64,000 nt of DNA from Parapristionchus giblindavisi (taxonomy: Eukaryota; Nematoda; Chromadorea; Rhabditida; Diplogasteridae): NCBI GenBank assembly GCA_943737045.1, contig CALSFV010000003.1, forward strand, positions 806,001-870,000. Direction: 5' to 3'. This document shows positions 54,901 to 63,942 of this stretch, piece by piece. The notes below the pieces were generated by a model, which worked only from the letters and a program-made list of their open reading frames with translations, was not told the DNA's origin and did not search any database. The translations under genes were made by a program, and so were the position numbers. How positions within the stretch are numbered: the first letter of the stretch is position 1; each line of letters starts with the position of its first letter.

Positions 54901-57900
54901 TTTTAAAAACAAAAATATTTTCGAGTCATGGTCAGGCCCATTTTTCTCAAAATCGGGGTCTATCGATTTTTCAATTTTTACCCTCTTTCGACGCGGAATT
55001 TTTTGCTCTATAAGATAAGGCAAAAATAATTGTGCGATTTTGTAATTTAAAATTTTAATTAATTTTAATGTGTTTTGAGGAGGTAAAAAATCAGTTTGCG
55101 ATCGGATATCCGAACCATCCTATAGCGAGTTTTTGTTGTCTAAACATAATTGTAATTAATCGACACTAACATTGAACCTAGGGCGCTCCACCTTTTTTTA
55201 GCGAAAATCGAGTTTTCAAATTTCGAAAACCCGCCACATTTATGTTTCAAAGACCCAGCCCAAATGAATACCCATTTTGTGATGGGGGGCCATGGGGGTA
55301 TCCACAAAAAAATTTTGAGCCTAATCGGTGAGGTCGATGTCCGGCACTACCTGGAGTCTTACTGAGCCGGTGTCTTAAACTAATCAACTTATCTGAATAA
55401 TTGAAATCGTTTAAGGTGCCGCGTGTGAATCAATTAATCTTGACGAAGAAGATATCGATCTCGATTTGATATGGGCAAGATTGCTATCAGCAAAGTAAGC
55501 ATCCTTCTTTTTGTGTCTTGGCTCTTGAGTATACTGTATGTAACTGAAGGATACTGTAATCTGTGGGATAATTTAAGCAACAACAAAAAACTTTTTAGAG
55601 AGGCGGGATACATTATGGGATCGAGCTGTGGAGCGGGTTCGAAGCAGAAAGTAGCTCCAGGTTTGATGCAATTTCTTCTTAGACCAACTGATGTTTAAAA
55701 AAATTCTTTCTCATGATTTGATCATTTCCGACGTCTTCAGTAAACATTGAGCCGGAAAAATCACCTAATGTGATTTTAGACTAACCATACTGTACTTGAA
55801 AAAATAGTCTAAATTATTCATGCTCCACCATGTAGGCCTCTTGTCAAGTCCATGTCAATGTATTTCTTGTCAAATCATCTCTCCTGTGCTTGATAGAGGT
55901 CATTGTATTGTTAGACGTAGCGGCCGAAACACCATTGGACACATTATTAGCTAACTTTTAAAAGTTTTATAAAAAAATTCACAGTTAAAGTGCATGCATA
56001 CTTATTCTTGTACAACTATTAATATCTTTAATTTAATTGTATAAATTTACAGAAGTGTCATCATCTCTCGGTCTTCTCACTCATCACGCTTATTCCATAT
56101 TGGATGTGAGACAAGAGGACAATCACAGGTTCCATATTCACTATATTTGATATTAAATTTTTTATTTAAAAGACTTAAAGGCATATCATGCACCAAAAAT
56201 TTATATTTGAAATTAAAATACCTTATCTCATGTTGTAAGCTATGTAGATCACTCTAGACGGCTCTATTGATTGAACTTGAGGCTTTTTAATATGGACCTG
56301 TTTAACTTGTTTTTTTTCATTTCCGGGAGCCATAAATATAATAAATATTATAATTTGTAGATTGCTTGGCGTTCGTAATCCGTGGGGCAGTCATGTATGG
56401 AAGGGAGCGTGGAGTGATGGATGGAAGGAATGGCCTGATCATATTAAGAAGTATGTCTTATATTGATATCTTTTGGCCTAACAAGTCGTTGGTCTATTCA
56501 AATCACTCATTATGTCCTTGTTCTGTGTGCCACCAAGAAGCGGGACAAGAAAGCCCAAATCACTGTTCCCCCCAATAATTCCTTTCAATATTTCCTCTAG
56601 AAATGGCCAAAAATTCCATGGCCACTGGCATTGGTGGACGGGTGAAAACGAATTCTTTTTGCGCACAGCCTTCCCTTCCCTTGCGAGGCCTTGCGCTTAG
56701 CTTTGCATCGCAATTCCCCGGTTTTTTTACGCACTGCCTCCCCCCCCCCAGCGTGCCCATGTACGGCCACGGATGCCATGATCCTCTCCAAGGACAACGG
56801 GTATCCCCTGATTCTCAGTGAGGTGACGAATCCTTTTATTGGACCATTCATATTTCAGACGTCTTCTTCCCACAGGAAAGAGTCCTGAGGGTGCGTTCTG
56901 GATGAGCTTCGATGATTTCATCCTTCATTTTGACAGTGTCGATATTGCCAAGGTTGGAATTTGCATAAATTTTAATCAATATCAATTGGTCAATAAATCC
57001 AGATTCGTGGTCATCTTCAATGGGAGGAAATGCGTGTACCATGTCAGATTGGAGGAAGTTGGGCCGATGATGCAGTGTACGGTATTTTTTGATTGACCAT
57101 TTTGTGTACCGTAATTTGTATGAGATAGCGGGAGTATACTGTAGCTCTTCAGTAATCGATACTGTAATTAATGATTATTGATTGCAGCGCGGTAATGTTG
57201 GTGGTGGAGGAATCAACGGAAGTGTGTTGTTCGCTCTTTCGTGGAGGATCTCGAAGTGGAAATGATCATGTATGTTGTCAGTATATAAAATCACCCCTAA
57301 TTTCTAATTTCTCTGCAACTTACTTACTGGGATGTCCGATTTTCTGTAACGTTGTCTTTAGCGTCCGATGTGTCTTCCATAGATTGTATGCTACAGCTAC
57401 AGAAAATTCGCTTTTCTATAAGGGAATGATTCTTTTGTGAAGTATTTTTAGGGAATTCTTCAATTGTAGATAAGGGAATTCGATTATTCAAAATCCTGTA
57501 AGAGAATGATTCCCTTATCACGGCGGTTCAATGAAGAGAAATCCCGACATTTAACTTTGGCTTGAAGCCTCTTGCATTAAAAATCGGCAAAGTTGATTTC
57601 CACTGGGCGGGATTCGAACCTACGAGGTTCGGATAGATACACAAAAGCTCTATCCATTAAGCCATATCGGCATGTCTCGCAAATCGTAAAACTCGATGAT
57701 AGGTCTAGTCAGAAGCGAGCGCTCAGATATACCGTAGTCAACTTTCGTGCTGGGAGAACCTAGATGTTTTACTGCTTATCATCACTCAGTTTGCGATACT
57801 TTCTTTCTCCGGCGAGAGCTTCTTTCTTACTATCATTGAGCCACCGTGCTTATGCATCGTTACATTTGCCTTACGCTGTTACGCCGTAACCTCTTCCGCC

Positions 57901-59842
57901 GTGTCTCCGTCGTTACTGCGGAGGTTACGGCGTAGGCACATAAGGCAAATTTAACAGTGCATTACCTATGATGGAAGAATTCCTTAAAGTGACCATTGTT
58001 AGGGATTTTTTCTCTGTGTATTTATCTATTTTCAATATGATGTGGGACTGATCCTTGATCTCGTATGCAAATTTGGTGAGGAAACTTTAATAGAAGTGTC
58101 TACAGTTATGCATAAATTTAGTAATTATTAGAATGTACAAATATACTTATGTTCATAACCGTATTCAATCGATCATATTCAGGAAGATCTCATGATCTGC
58201 ATACATTCAATCAATCCACGTGGACATATTGGAGAACTTCAAATGAGGTAATTAATAATGATTAATGTATTTTTATATCATGAAAGGTGGAAAATAGCTT
58301 TGATTTTTCTGCAAAGAGTGCTGGTTTTCGCCAGTTAACATGTTGTCATCGACTACTGTAATAATTTAAATTAATGAACCTGTTCCGATTAACTCTATAT
58401 GTTGAGATCTCCTCGTTCACTCTCTCATATGGTGACCACCGGCGATTTCTTCCTCAAGAGTGGTGGGTTTATTGATTGATCTTTGATCTTTGTTTATTTA
58501 TTGATCTTTGATCTTTGTTTATTTATTGATCTTTGATCTTTGTTTATTTATTGATCTTTGATCTTATCTCTACTGATATCTAGTAACATATATCTAGACC
58601 TCTAGCCCTAGTGCATTACATATATTACAGGTCACTACGTCATAACATCGTTCTCTCTTTCAAGCTTCAATCGAGGAACATTCCGTCTAGATTGCACTAT
58701 TGTTATGCACAGGTTATATTCTTTTCTGATTTGTAGTAAATCTAGACTACCGTACACTATGTGCACCATACCTGTGCGGCATCCCGAAATCTACGTATGT
58801 ATATCATTAAGTACCAGTGCTTTTCAGTAACAAACTGCTGTTCGCTGAGCCAATATCGTGTCCTCCTCAAATGTCAACAGATTCACTGGTTCAGCTATGT
58901 CTAAAGGAAGGCAAACAACAAAAGGTCTTTACTTATCACTTTTGCGTTTACATTTAAACGCTTTCTTTCAATATCAATTCAGCGGTAGGTAACCGTATCT
59001 GAGATCGTATCCATGAATGTTAGCAAGCCATTTGCCGACAAATGTGACGCCAAAAGCATAGAGGGAGGATTTTCATGTCACGTTTGTCGGAAACGGTTCA
59101 TGGATACGTATGCAAATATATTCTAATATAGTACTAAAGTGATCAATCAATAATATAAAATAATATTGATTGATATTGATTGTAGTCAATCAACGGTATC
59201 ATTCCTCGTTACGTCACTCGTCGATTCGCCGGTCTCATGGTCATGGTGGACAATGCCCTACCCAACACACACGTACACATATCCGCTGATTGCTCAAGGT
59301 ATACTGTATATACTCAAGGTATACTGTACCGTCGATTGATGATATCGATTGGTTTATCTTTTTTTATTGATTATCATTTGCAGTTCGACAAATGTGCTCT
59401 CGTCGCGTGGCTCCCTGCGCATAATCGATTCTATTCCGCCGATGTCTAGACAGGTGCGAGAATACGGTATTTGAGTGGAAAGATACGGTATTTGAAAGGA
59501 AAGATGCTGTATTTGAACGAAAGATACTGTATTTGAATGGAAACATACTGTATTTGAATGGAAATATACGGTATTGCATTGGGGCATACTTATGATTGGT
59601 TTTTATTTTTCCTAAAAAATCAATTGCAGATCATTCTGATCCTGTCTCATTTCGACGCCTCGAATGGCTACTGTGTGGAGAATCGATTGATGATGAGAAC
59701 GTCACGAAGTGCGACAATGACAGATTGGAATATAGAAGGAGTGGATGTGGGTCGATTGGGTGGAGGAGACAAGGAACATATTCCATCGTTGAATGACGAA
59801 GCAACCAGACATCTTCACGCTCCCAGAGATATATTCTATTAA
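49040..59842 (+). CDS. CAPN15: Calpain-15 / small optic lobes (SOL) type cysteine protease, 28 exons
   Basis: Spliced model: 49040-49078, 49251-49350, 49556-49665, 49886-49955, 50025-50075, 50163-50233, 50458-50570, 50716-50792, 50907-51142, 51790-51850, 51945-51994, 52211-52278, 52533-52635, 53102-53201, 55416-55494, 55599-55660, 56053-56128, 56361-56450, 56859-56952, 57003-57076, 57188-57269, 58183-58247, 58407-58462, 58631-58712, 58828-58924, 59186-59298, 59384-59453, 59630-59842. All introns are GT-AG and all phases agree, giving 833 residues. A RanBP2-type zinc finger (WSCAYC...CDGC) covers residues 3-24. A Ser/Pro-rich linker follows, then a short charged helix and the CysPc protease domain from about 191 to 550, with Cys315, His475 and Asn495. 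The C-terminal SOL-homology domain runs from 551 to 833. Calpains of this class are intracellular, and calcium dependence is known for the superfamily. Human CAPN15 and fly SOL are longer with more zinc fingers. Exons 3-6 are the least certain part. The start is supported by an in-frame stop just upstream. Confidence 0.9.
49725..49810. repeat. Dispersed repeat in intron 3 (inverted partner at about 53270-53385)
   Basis: The stretch around 'gttacggatttgcaaaatacgg' resembles the reverse complement of 53270-53385, and its other end resembles 61363-61400. It is a degenerate interspersed repeat of unknown family. Confidence 0.6.
51873..51911. repeat. (ATTT)n microsatellite in intron 10
   Basis: An uninterrupted run of the tetramer lies between exon 10 and exon 11. 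Confidence 0.95.
51945..51994 (+). other. Exon 11: calpain catalytic cysteine
   Basis: This 50-nt exon encodes [17 protein letters not shown]. The nucleophile is the Cys codon at 51959-51961 (residue 315). The [12 protein letters not shown] block is the signature of active calpains, and the upstream Gln (exon 10, DIEQ) that forms the oxyanion hole is also present. Confidence 0.95.
53270..53385. repeat. Dispersed repeat in intron 14
   Basis: This is the inverted partner of the intron-3 repeat near 49725-49810. The segment 'tacgaagcctgaccgtattt' is related to 61366-61390. Confidence 0.6.
53589..55378. mobile_element. 1.79-kb foldback element (long palindrome) in calpain intron 14
   Basis: Two inverted arms of almost 900 bp meet near 54487 with almost no spacer. 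The ends read TTAAGACACCGGCTC and its reverse complement, so TTAA occurs at both outer edges. Each arm contains two direct copies of a roughly 290-bp block with 'aaaaaatccgcgtcga' and 'actcatattgaagagctcg'. The small open frames on both strands (for example 53954 plus and 54835 minus) are mirror images of each other and have no known domain. TTAA is the target of piggyBac-type transposases, so it may be a non-autonomous relative. That is an inference. It makes intron 14 over 2.2 kb in a gene whose introns are mostly short. Confidence 0.88.
56053..56450 (+). other. Exons 17-18: calpain catalytic histidine and asparagine
   Basis: Exon 17 encodes HHAYSILDV, with the active-site His at 56085-56087 (residue 475). 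Exon 18 encodes [17 protein letters not shown], with the active-site Asn at 56377-56379 (residue 495). The triad is complete, so the protease should be active. Confidence 0.93.
57418..57518. mobile_element. Short foldback element in intron 21
   Basis: ATAAGGGAATGATTC at the left is repeated, inverted and nearly exact, at the right end, spanning 101 bp. No clear target duplication is visible, so boundaries and type are uncertain. Confidence 0.5.
57540..57680 (-). mobile_element. tRNA-derived SINE or tRNA pseudogene in intron 21
   Basis: The minus strand shows an A-box-like GGCTTAATGGATAGAGC (57647-57663) and a perfect B box GGTTCGAATCC (57610-57620) at tRNA spacing. The head resembles tRNA-Arg. 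The anticodon arm and acceptor pairing are poor, so it is not a working tRNA gene. The extent of the non-tRNA body is a guess. Confidence 0.6.
57853..57961. mobile_element. Foldback element in intron 21, same family as the satellite insertions
   Basis: The 109-bp length and end sequence (TGCAT/CGTTACATTTGCCTTACG ... CAGTGCA) match the satellite foldback, with mismatches in arms and loop. TTA lies on both sides as a 3-bp target duplication. This is an independent insertion of the family. Confidence 0.88.
58476..58565. repeat. 25-bp minisatellite in intron 23
   Basis: Three full and one partial copy of a 25-bp unit starting 'ttgatctttgatctttg'. A fragment of the same motif recurs at about 63020-63036. 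Confidence 0.92.
59007..59107. mobile_element. MITE-like foldback, GTATCCATGAA family, copy in intron 25
   Basis: The ends GTATCCATGAA and its inverse enclose imperfect arms containing CCATTTGCCGACAAA and its inverse. A related element lies at 59917-60055. Outer boundaries may extend some 10-15 bp further. Confidence 0.75.
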
Positions 59843-59916
59843 TGTGAGACATATTCTACTAATGTGTGTCCTGAATGTAAAAGGAATGTCTTTTTTGCAA
59901 CTTTTCATCAGTATAG

Positions 59917-60055
59917 GTATCCATGAACTGTGGCAAACCGTTTGGTGACAAACATGACGTCACAAGCGTAGGCGGAGGTGTTTGCTAAAAAATCTTTCCT
60001 CTACGCCTGTGACGTCACGTTTGTCGGCAAATGGTTTGCGACCGTTCATGGATGC
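59917..60055. mobile_element. MITE-like foldback, GTATCCATGAA family, copy downstream of calpain
   Basis: Long imperfect inverted arms contain TGACGTCAC near both inner ends and GTATCCATGAAC at the outer end. It is the same family as 59007-59107. It starts 75 bp after the calpain stop codon, so it may lie in the 3' UTR. Confidence 0.78.
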
Positions 60056-60232
60056 GGTGTCTCAGATGTTTATCATCCCTCTTTTGTTGTCTAGATACAG
60101 TGTATATATGTTTTGTATGTAACATTGTATGTATCCATTATCACTGTTCAATCCAGTGTGTCCCATAGCATCTCGTGCAATACCCGATAACCCGTTATCT
60201 CGCTTTATCAATCAATCAATATATGGCATTTA

Positions 60233-60270
60233 AAAAAATATTTATCAATCGATATATATATATATATATG
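60233..60270. repeat. (TA)n microsatellite
   Basis: A short run of alternating T and A in AT-rich flanking sequence. Confidence 0.8.
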
Positions 60271-60374
60271 GCATTTCCACAATATTCTTCTTTCCATGTT
60301 GAATGAGTTCTTTCGCATTTTGTATCCATAGTTGTGACTGATGACTCGACATTTCACTATTTGTATGTTTCATA

Positions 60375-60491
60375 GGGGCACTAGGTCGGATGAGAACCGA
60401 TGAATGAGAAGGATACTTTGTCTATTCATTAGCGCTTGTCTAATTTGCAAATAGTTCTCATCCAGTCATTTCTCATCCGACCTAGTGCCTT
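60375..60491. mobile_element. MITE-like element with TA flanks
   Basis: The inverted ends share GGCACTAGGTCGGATGAGAA, with a second inner pair around 'tctcatcc'. The dinucleotide TA flanks both sides, as expected for Tc1/mariner-type insertion. There is no coding capacity. Confidence 0.72.
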
Positions 60492-60583
60492 TATAAGTAT
60501 ATTCCGTCCCTCACAAATCACTTCAGATTATTTTCCCTGTATCATTCCCAAAGCATTATTTACATACATATCAAAGATAAAGT

Positions 60584-60737
60584 ATATACTAACATATGAG
60601 ATGTGTCGTACTTTTCATGTCTATGAGTCTATTATAAAGATAGTGAATAGTTGTATGATAATTACATATTAGTTGATGATCTTGCGAATCTCTCATTCAT
60701 TCATGTTGAAATCTGAAGTTCGAAATCTGAATACTCG
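60584..60737. repeat. Dispersed direct repeat, copy 1
   Basis: About 150 bp starting 'atatactaacatatgagatg' is repeated in the same orientation at 62322-62467 with scattered differences. Family unknown. Confidence 0.8.
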
Positions 60738-60969
60738 TTTGAAAAGTTTGCTTGGAAAGGGTGACAAAGGATAGGCGTTTGGCCGATTCCCTATCTCATT
60801 TCAATAAGCGTATCACTATCCCTTTGGAGGTCTCTAGTTCTCATCTGTCCAAGTGCGACCGGATAAAGTACTCGTTATGTAATTGTAACTTCGAAGCAAC
60901 GTTCAAATAGTTGTAGTTTCACTCTAGTTAAGTAAAAGAGAGACATAGATCGAAAAGTATCATACAAAC

Positions 60970-61357
60970 TAGGGATGAACATTTTACTTTTTACGATTTT
61001 ACGAAGTTTACGATTTTACGACGTAAATTTTACGAAAAGAAAAAAATGGCAAAAAAAGAGGGAAAAATTTATGAAATTAATTACAAAATATGACGGAATA
61101 TCAATCTTTGGGAAGGAGTCCCGCGAATATTTTCATGATTTTTAACTTCTTGCCTATTATTTGTCTCTTACATAAGAGAGTATTAGATATTTGCTTGAAC
61201 AGTCGCGGATCTCTTCATCACGAATTAAATTTGAGACAATTTCTCATAATTTCGCACTTTAAAAAATTTATGAAAATTTTACGAATTTTACGAGAAAAAA
61301 AGTCGTAAACTTACGTTTTACGAAAATATTACGAAAATGATTTTACGCACATCCCTG
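60970..61357. mobile_element. hAT-type MITE with 8-bp target-site duplication
   Basis: Inverted ends (TAGGGATG on the left, CAGGGATGTGC on the right strand) are flanked by a perfect 8-bp direct repeat ATACAAAC (60962-60969 and 61358-61365). CAGGG-type ends with an 8-bp duplication are typical of the hAT superfamily. The 388-bp interior is rich in TTTTACGA motifs and encodes no transposase, so the element needs one supplied in trans. Confidence 0.88.
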
Positions 61358-61362
61358 ATACA

Positions 61363-61400
61363 AACTACGAAGCTTGGCTGCATTTTGGTATTTTTCTCGA
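61363..61400. repeat. Fragment of the intron-3/intron-14 dispersed repeat
   Basis: 'tacgaagcttggctgcattt' resembles parts of 49725-49810 and 53270-53385. Confidence 0.5.
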
Positions 61401-61451
61401 AAACACATTGGTATAGACTCGTGTAGCAACTACTGATTTTAAGGCGCTATA

Positions 61452-61640
61452 CGAACCGTGGTGTAGTGGTATTGCTGCTCGCCAGCTAGCGTGATCACGT
61501 TGGTTCGATGCCAGGTTGAAGATGATGATGCTTTTCCAACGCCCGGTCTTTATCGGTTTCTCAGAAGGCCTCACTCCTTTCTTCCTTCTTCTTGAGGTGT
61601 GATGTCGGATAATGTCAGACAAAACTTAATCTGATTCAGC
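61452..61640 (+). mobile_element. tRNA-derived SINE, copy 1
   Basis: An A-box-like GTGGTGTAGTGGTAT is followed by B box GGTTCGATGCC (61502-61512). A shared body contains CGGTCTTTATCGGTTT, and the 3' end is ATAATGTCAGACAAAA...AATCTGATTCA. All parts recur at 61961-62140. Confidence 0.85.
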
Positions 61641-61960
61641 CATTCATTTCATTTTCTTTCATTGTTTCAATCGTTCACAATATAATAGCATACAACATTA
61701 TTCATATTACTAATTTATTTTGTATAACACTATTTAATTCTAACTTTAATGTAGATCCAAATCAACATTTGCACCTCTTAATTAATTCATTTTATTAGCA
61801 TACACATCAACTGTGCAGTAATTACGTGATATACTTAGAAACCTATCGGTTATAGGTTTTGATATGCAGGAAATGACTAGAATATTGTGTACTTAACACA
61901 GGTTCAAGAAAATCCCGCACGCCTAATGGTCATGACAGTTACAATCTCCCTAAACAGGCG

Positions 61961-62140
61961 TCGCCGCAGTGTAGTGGTAATGTGTCCTACCAGCCATCGT
62001 GGTCACGCTGGTTCGATTCCCGGTTGAAGATGAAGAAGTCCTACAACGGGCCGGTCTTTATCGGTTTGCCAGAAGTCTCCACACTATTTGTCGGGTAGTG
62101 TGTATTCGAATAATGTCAGACAAAATTAATCTGATTCAAC
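61961..62140 (+). mobile_element. tRNA-derived SINE, copy 2
   Basis: It has the same head, body and tail as copy 1, in the same orientation. The B box GGTTCGATTCC (62010-62020) is perfect, and the A-box region reads GCAGTGTAGTGGTAATG. The body is a little shorter. No poly-A was seen; the common tail is a unique sequence. Confidence 0.87.
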
Positions 62141-62321
62141 CTATTTTACGCCTAATATATTATTCAAATGTTTATTTTTTTTTAATTTAAATATTCTTAA
62201 TTAATAATATTAGCATATGTACAAGTATAGATTTCCATGCACTTTAAATGAATTTTTAAAATATATAGGCTGGATAGATATTTAAACGGATATCTTGTTC
62301 ACTTCTCTGATCGTATCAGTG

Positions 62322-62467
62322 ATATACTAACATATGAGATGTGCAGTACTATTCATGTCTATGAGCATATTATATAGATAATGAATAGATGAATGATAAT
62401 TACAGGTTATTAGATGTTGTGTATCTCTCTCATTCATTCATACTGAAATTCAAAATCTGAATACTCA
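62322..62467. repeat. Dispersed direct repeat, copy 2
   Basis: Partner of 60584-60737 in the same orientation. The pair encloses the hAT MITE and both SINE copies. Confidence 0.8.
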
Positions 62468-63083
62468 TCTTTCCCTTTGTACTCTTCATTCTGTGAGAGA
62501 ATGGATGGATGGAGATTGTGCCCCAAGGCGATAAACATATCAAGATGAGTAATCTGATTGACTACGCTATACGGCCGCATGCCTCAGGGTGAAAATGAGT
62601 GAGGCTAGAGAGAGATAGGGAGGGATAGGAAGAGGTTGGAGCGTAGTGAGAGATTTGGACTATTTACCCTTTCAGACGGAGAAGAAAAGGCGTAGAAGTA
62701 GAAGTAATTACTGTGAATCATTGATAGAAATCTAAATGAGAATGAGATTGAGAAAGACGATGAAGGGGTCATGAGAAGGGGGCATCACAGGAAATTATCT
62801 GGCCAACTTTGCTCAAATGAAGCCTCTTGCTTACAATTTGAAATCAGCGCGTTCGACTTAGTATACCCTCTACTTTTCGAGATCGGGAGATGCCTAGATC
62901 AGTCCCTTGCTTGACGTAGAACAGACTGTATTCGCATGATGTACATATATCATAGTCATCATAATAATATCTATCCATGCATACTTTGTTTGCGCCTCAG
63001 GTTGAGCTATTCTGGGTTAATTGATCTTTGATCTTTGGGCGGTATCGATCAGTTTGTTGTTGAGAAGCTTTTATGATCGTTAA
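62468..63083. other. Spacer without recognisable gene
   Basis: Purine-rich in part (62600-62780). I see no open frame with a known domain and no RNA gene. Confidence 0.5.
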
Positions 63084-63190
63084 AGGCACACCCCGAACTA
63101 ATTATACTCTCCGTACTGGCCACTCTCGTAGAAAAGAAAGCGAGAGAGGGTGACCAGAACGGATAGTTTCAGATTAGCTCAGGGTGTTCA
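63084..63190. mobile_element. Degenerate MITE-like foldback, AAGGCACACC family, copy 1
   Basis: The left arm starts AAGGCACACCCCGAACTAA. The right arm is its imperfect inverse and ends 'cagggtgttc'. The two meet around 'ctctcgtagaaaagaaagcg'. The same end sequence recurs at 63763-63860. Confidence 0.6.
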
Positions 63191-63334
63191 AGTGAGATAG
63201 CGTTCAGTATGATATTTCTATTGTACTTCATCTTCTTCTTTCTTCTTTTGTCTCTTCATTCTATTTTCATTCACTCTCAGATAATCGTCTCTGACACGAA
63301 GGGTGCCTTCCCTCCTGATATCTTCCGGCCATTT

Positions 63335-63415
63335 GTGACTCTCTCCCTCTCCCCTTTCTCTCCCTCTTCCTCTCCCTTTCTCTCCCTCTCCCTCTCCCTC
63401 ATTCTCTCTCTCCTT
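63335..63415. repeat. Pyrimidine (CTCCCT)n tract
   Basis: An irregular run of CTCCCT and TCTC units. The overlapping open frame owes its Ser/Leu/Pro-rich stretch to it. Confidence 0.9.
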
Positions 63416-63762
63416 GAGTACTCCTCCTTACTCAATTGTCATAGTTCACAACACATTATCTGTGTCGTCCATGGCTTTCTGTACATTTATCTCACTTCTC
63501 ATGGCTCTTTTATCTTGAACTTTTCGAATCAAGATCGATTCGATTTTTACTCTTTTTTTTCCAAAAATTACAAGTATTGTTAAACACAGTTTCTAAGAGG
63601 GAACAGAATTTATGTATAATTTATCGAATGTATGGCGAAAAAAAACAAATGTCATTCACTTTTGGCCAGTACTGTATGTCATGTTTAACAAACGGATCAA
63701 TCTAAATGTTAAATGAATATGAAATCAATAATAATGTGATGTACTGAAAATGATAATATAAC

Positions 63763-63860
63763 AAGGCACACCACAATCTAACTCTCTGGCAATGCTCTCT
63801 CGATTTCCTCGCCCACGAGCGAGCGCTGCCAGAGTGAAGAGTTTGCTTCGGGTGTGCCTT
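63763..63860. mobile_element. MITE-like foldback, AAGGCACACC family, copy 2
   Basis: Perfect 10-bp ends (AAGGCACACC and GGTGTGCCTT) with imperfect inner arms (CTCTGGCA...GCTCTC and its inverse). It lies directly beside the next foldback element. Confidence 0.75.
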
Positions 63861-63864
63861 CTAA

Positions 63865-63942
63865 TGCATCGTTACATTTGCCTGTGTCCGACGCGACGGA
63901 GGGGGTTACAGCGTAGGCGCGTAAGGCAAATGTATCAGTGCA
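63865..63942. mobile_element. Internally deleted foldback element, satellite-insertion family
   Basis: The left end TGCATCGTTACATTTGCC and right end GTAAGGCAAATG...CAGTGCA match the 109-bp family. Most of the left arm is missing, leaving 78 bp. TAA flanks both sides as a 3-bp target duplication. Confidence 0.85.

Larger units (their letters stand above)
58183..59842 (+). other. Exons 22-28: SOL-homology C-terminal domain
   Basis: The joined exons contain [62 protein letters not shown] and [17 protein letters not shown]. They match the order and spacing of the conserved C-terminal region of CAPN15/SOL, which identifies this calpain subclass. The stop codon TAA is at 59840-59842. No clear AATAAA was seen shortly after it. 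Confidence 0.9.

Noticed and set aside
53954..55023. Mirror-image open frames beginning MPYLIEQK or MPHLIEQK in the intronic palindrome
   Set aside because: They come from the inverted and direct copies inside the foldback element, have no known domain, and are short and lysine-rich because of the AT-rich sequence.
56871..56876. Alternative acceptor 'cccacag' at about 56873 for calpain exon 19
   Set aside because: With exon 18 it gives a stop after three codons. The acceptor ending at 56858 restores [11 protein letters not shown] in frame.
56366..57096. Several overlapping open frames on both strands around exons 18-20
   Set aside because: They read through introns or in the wrong frame. 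The spliced calpain model explains the coding signal here.
57081..57188. Alternative donor at 57082 for calpain exon 20
   Set aside because: It matches a donor well but joins to an in-frame stop in the next exon. The donor at 57077 keeps the frame and the SOL-type alignment.
57600..57672. Functional tRNA-Arg gene
   Set aside because: The A and B boxes are present, but acceptor-stem pairing and the anticodon arm are poor. A tRNA-derived SINE or pseudogene is more likely.
61090..61308. A 72-residue open frame inside the hAT MITE
   Set aside because: It shows no transposase motif and overlaps low-complexity TTTTACGA repeats.
63209..63583. A 124-residue open frame with a signal-peptide-like start
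   Set aside because: The hydrophobic start comes from a T/C-rich stretch and the middle from the CTCCCT tract. No splice or homology support.
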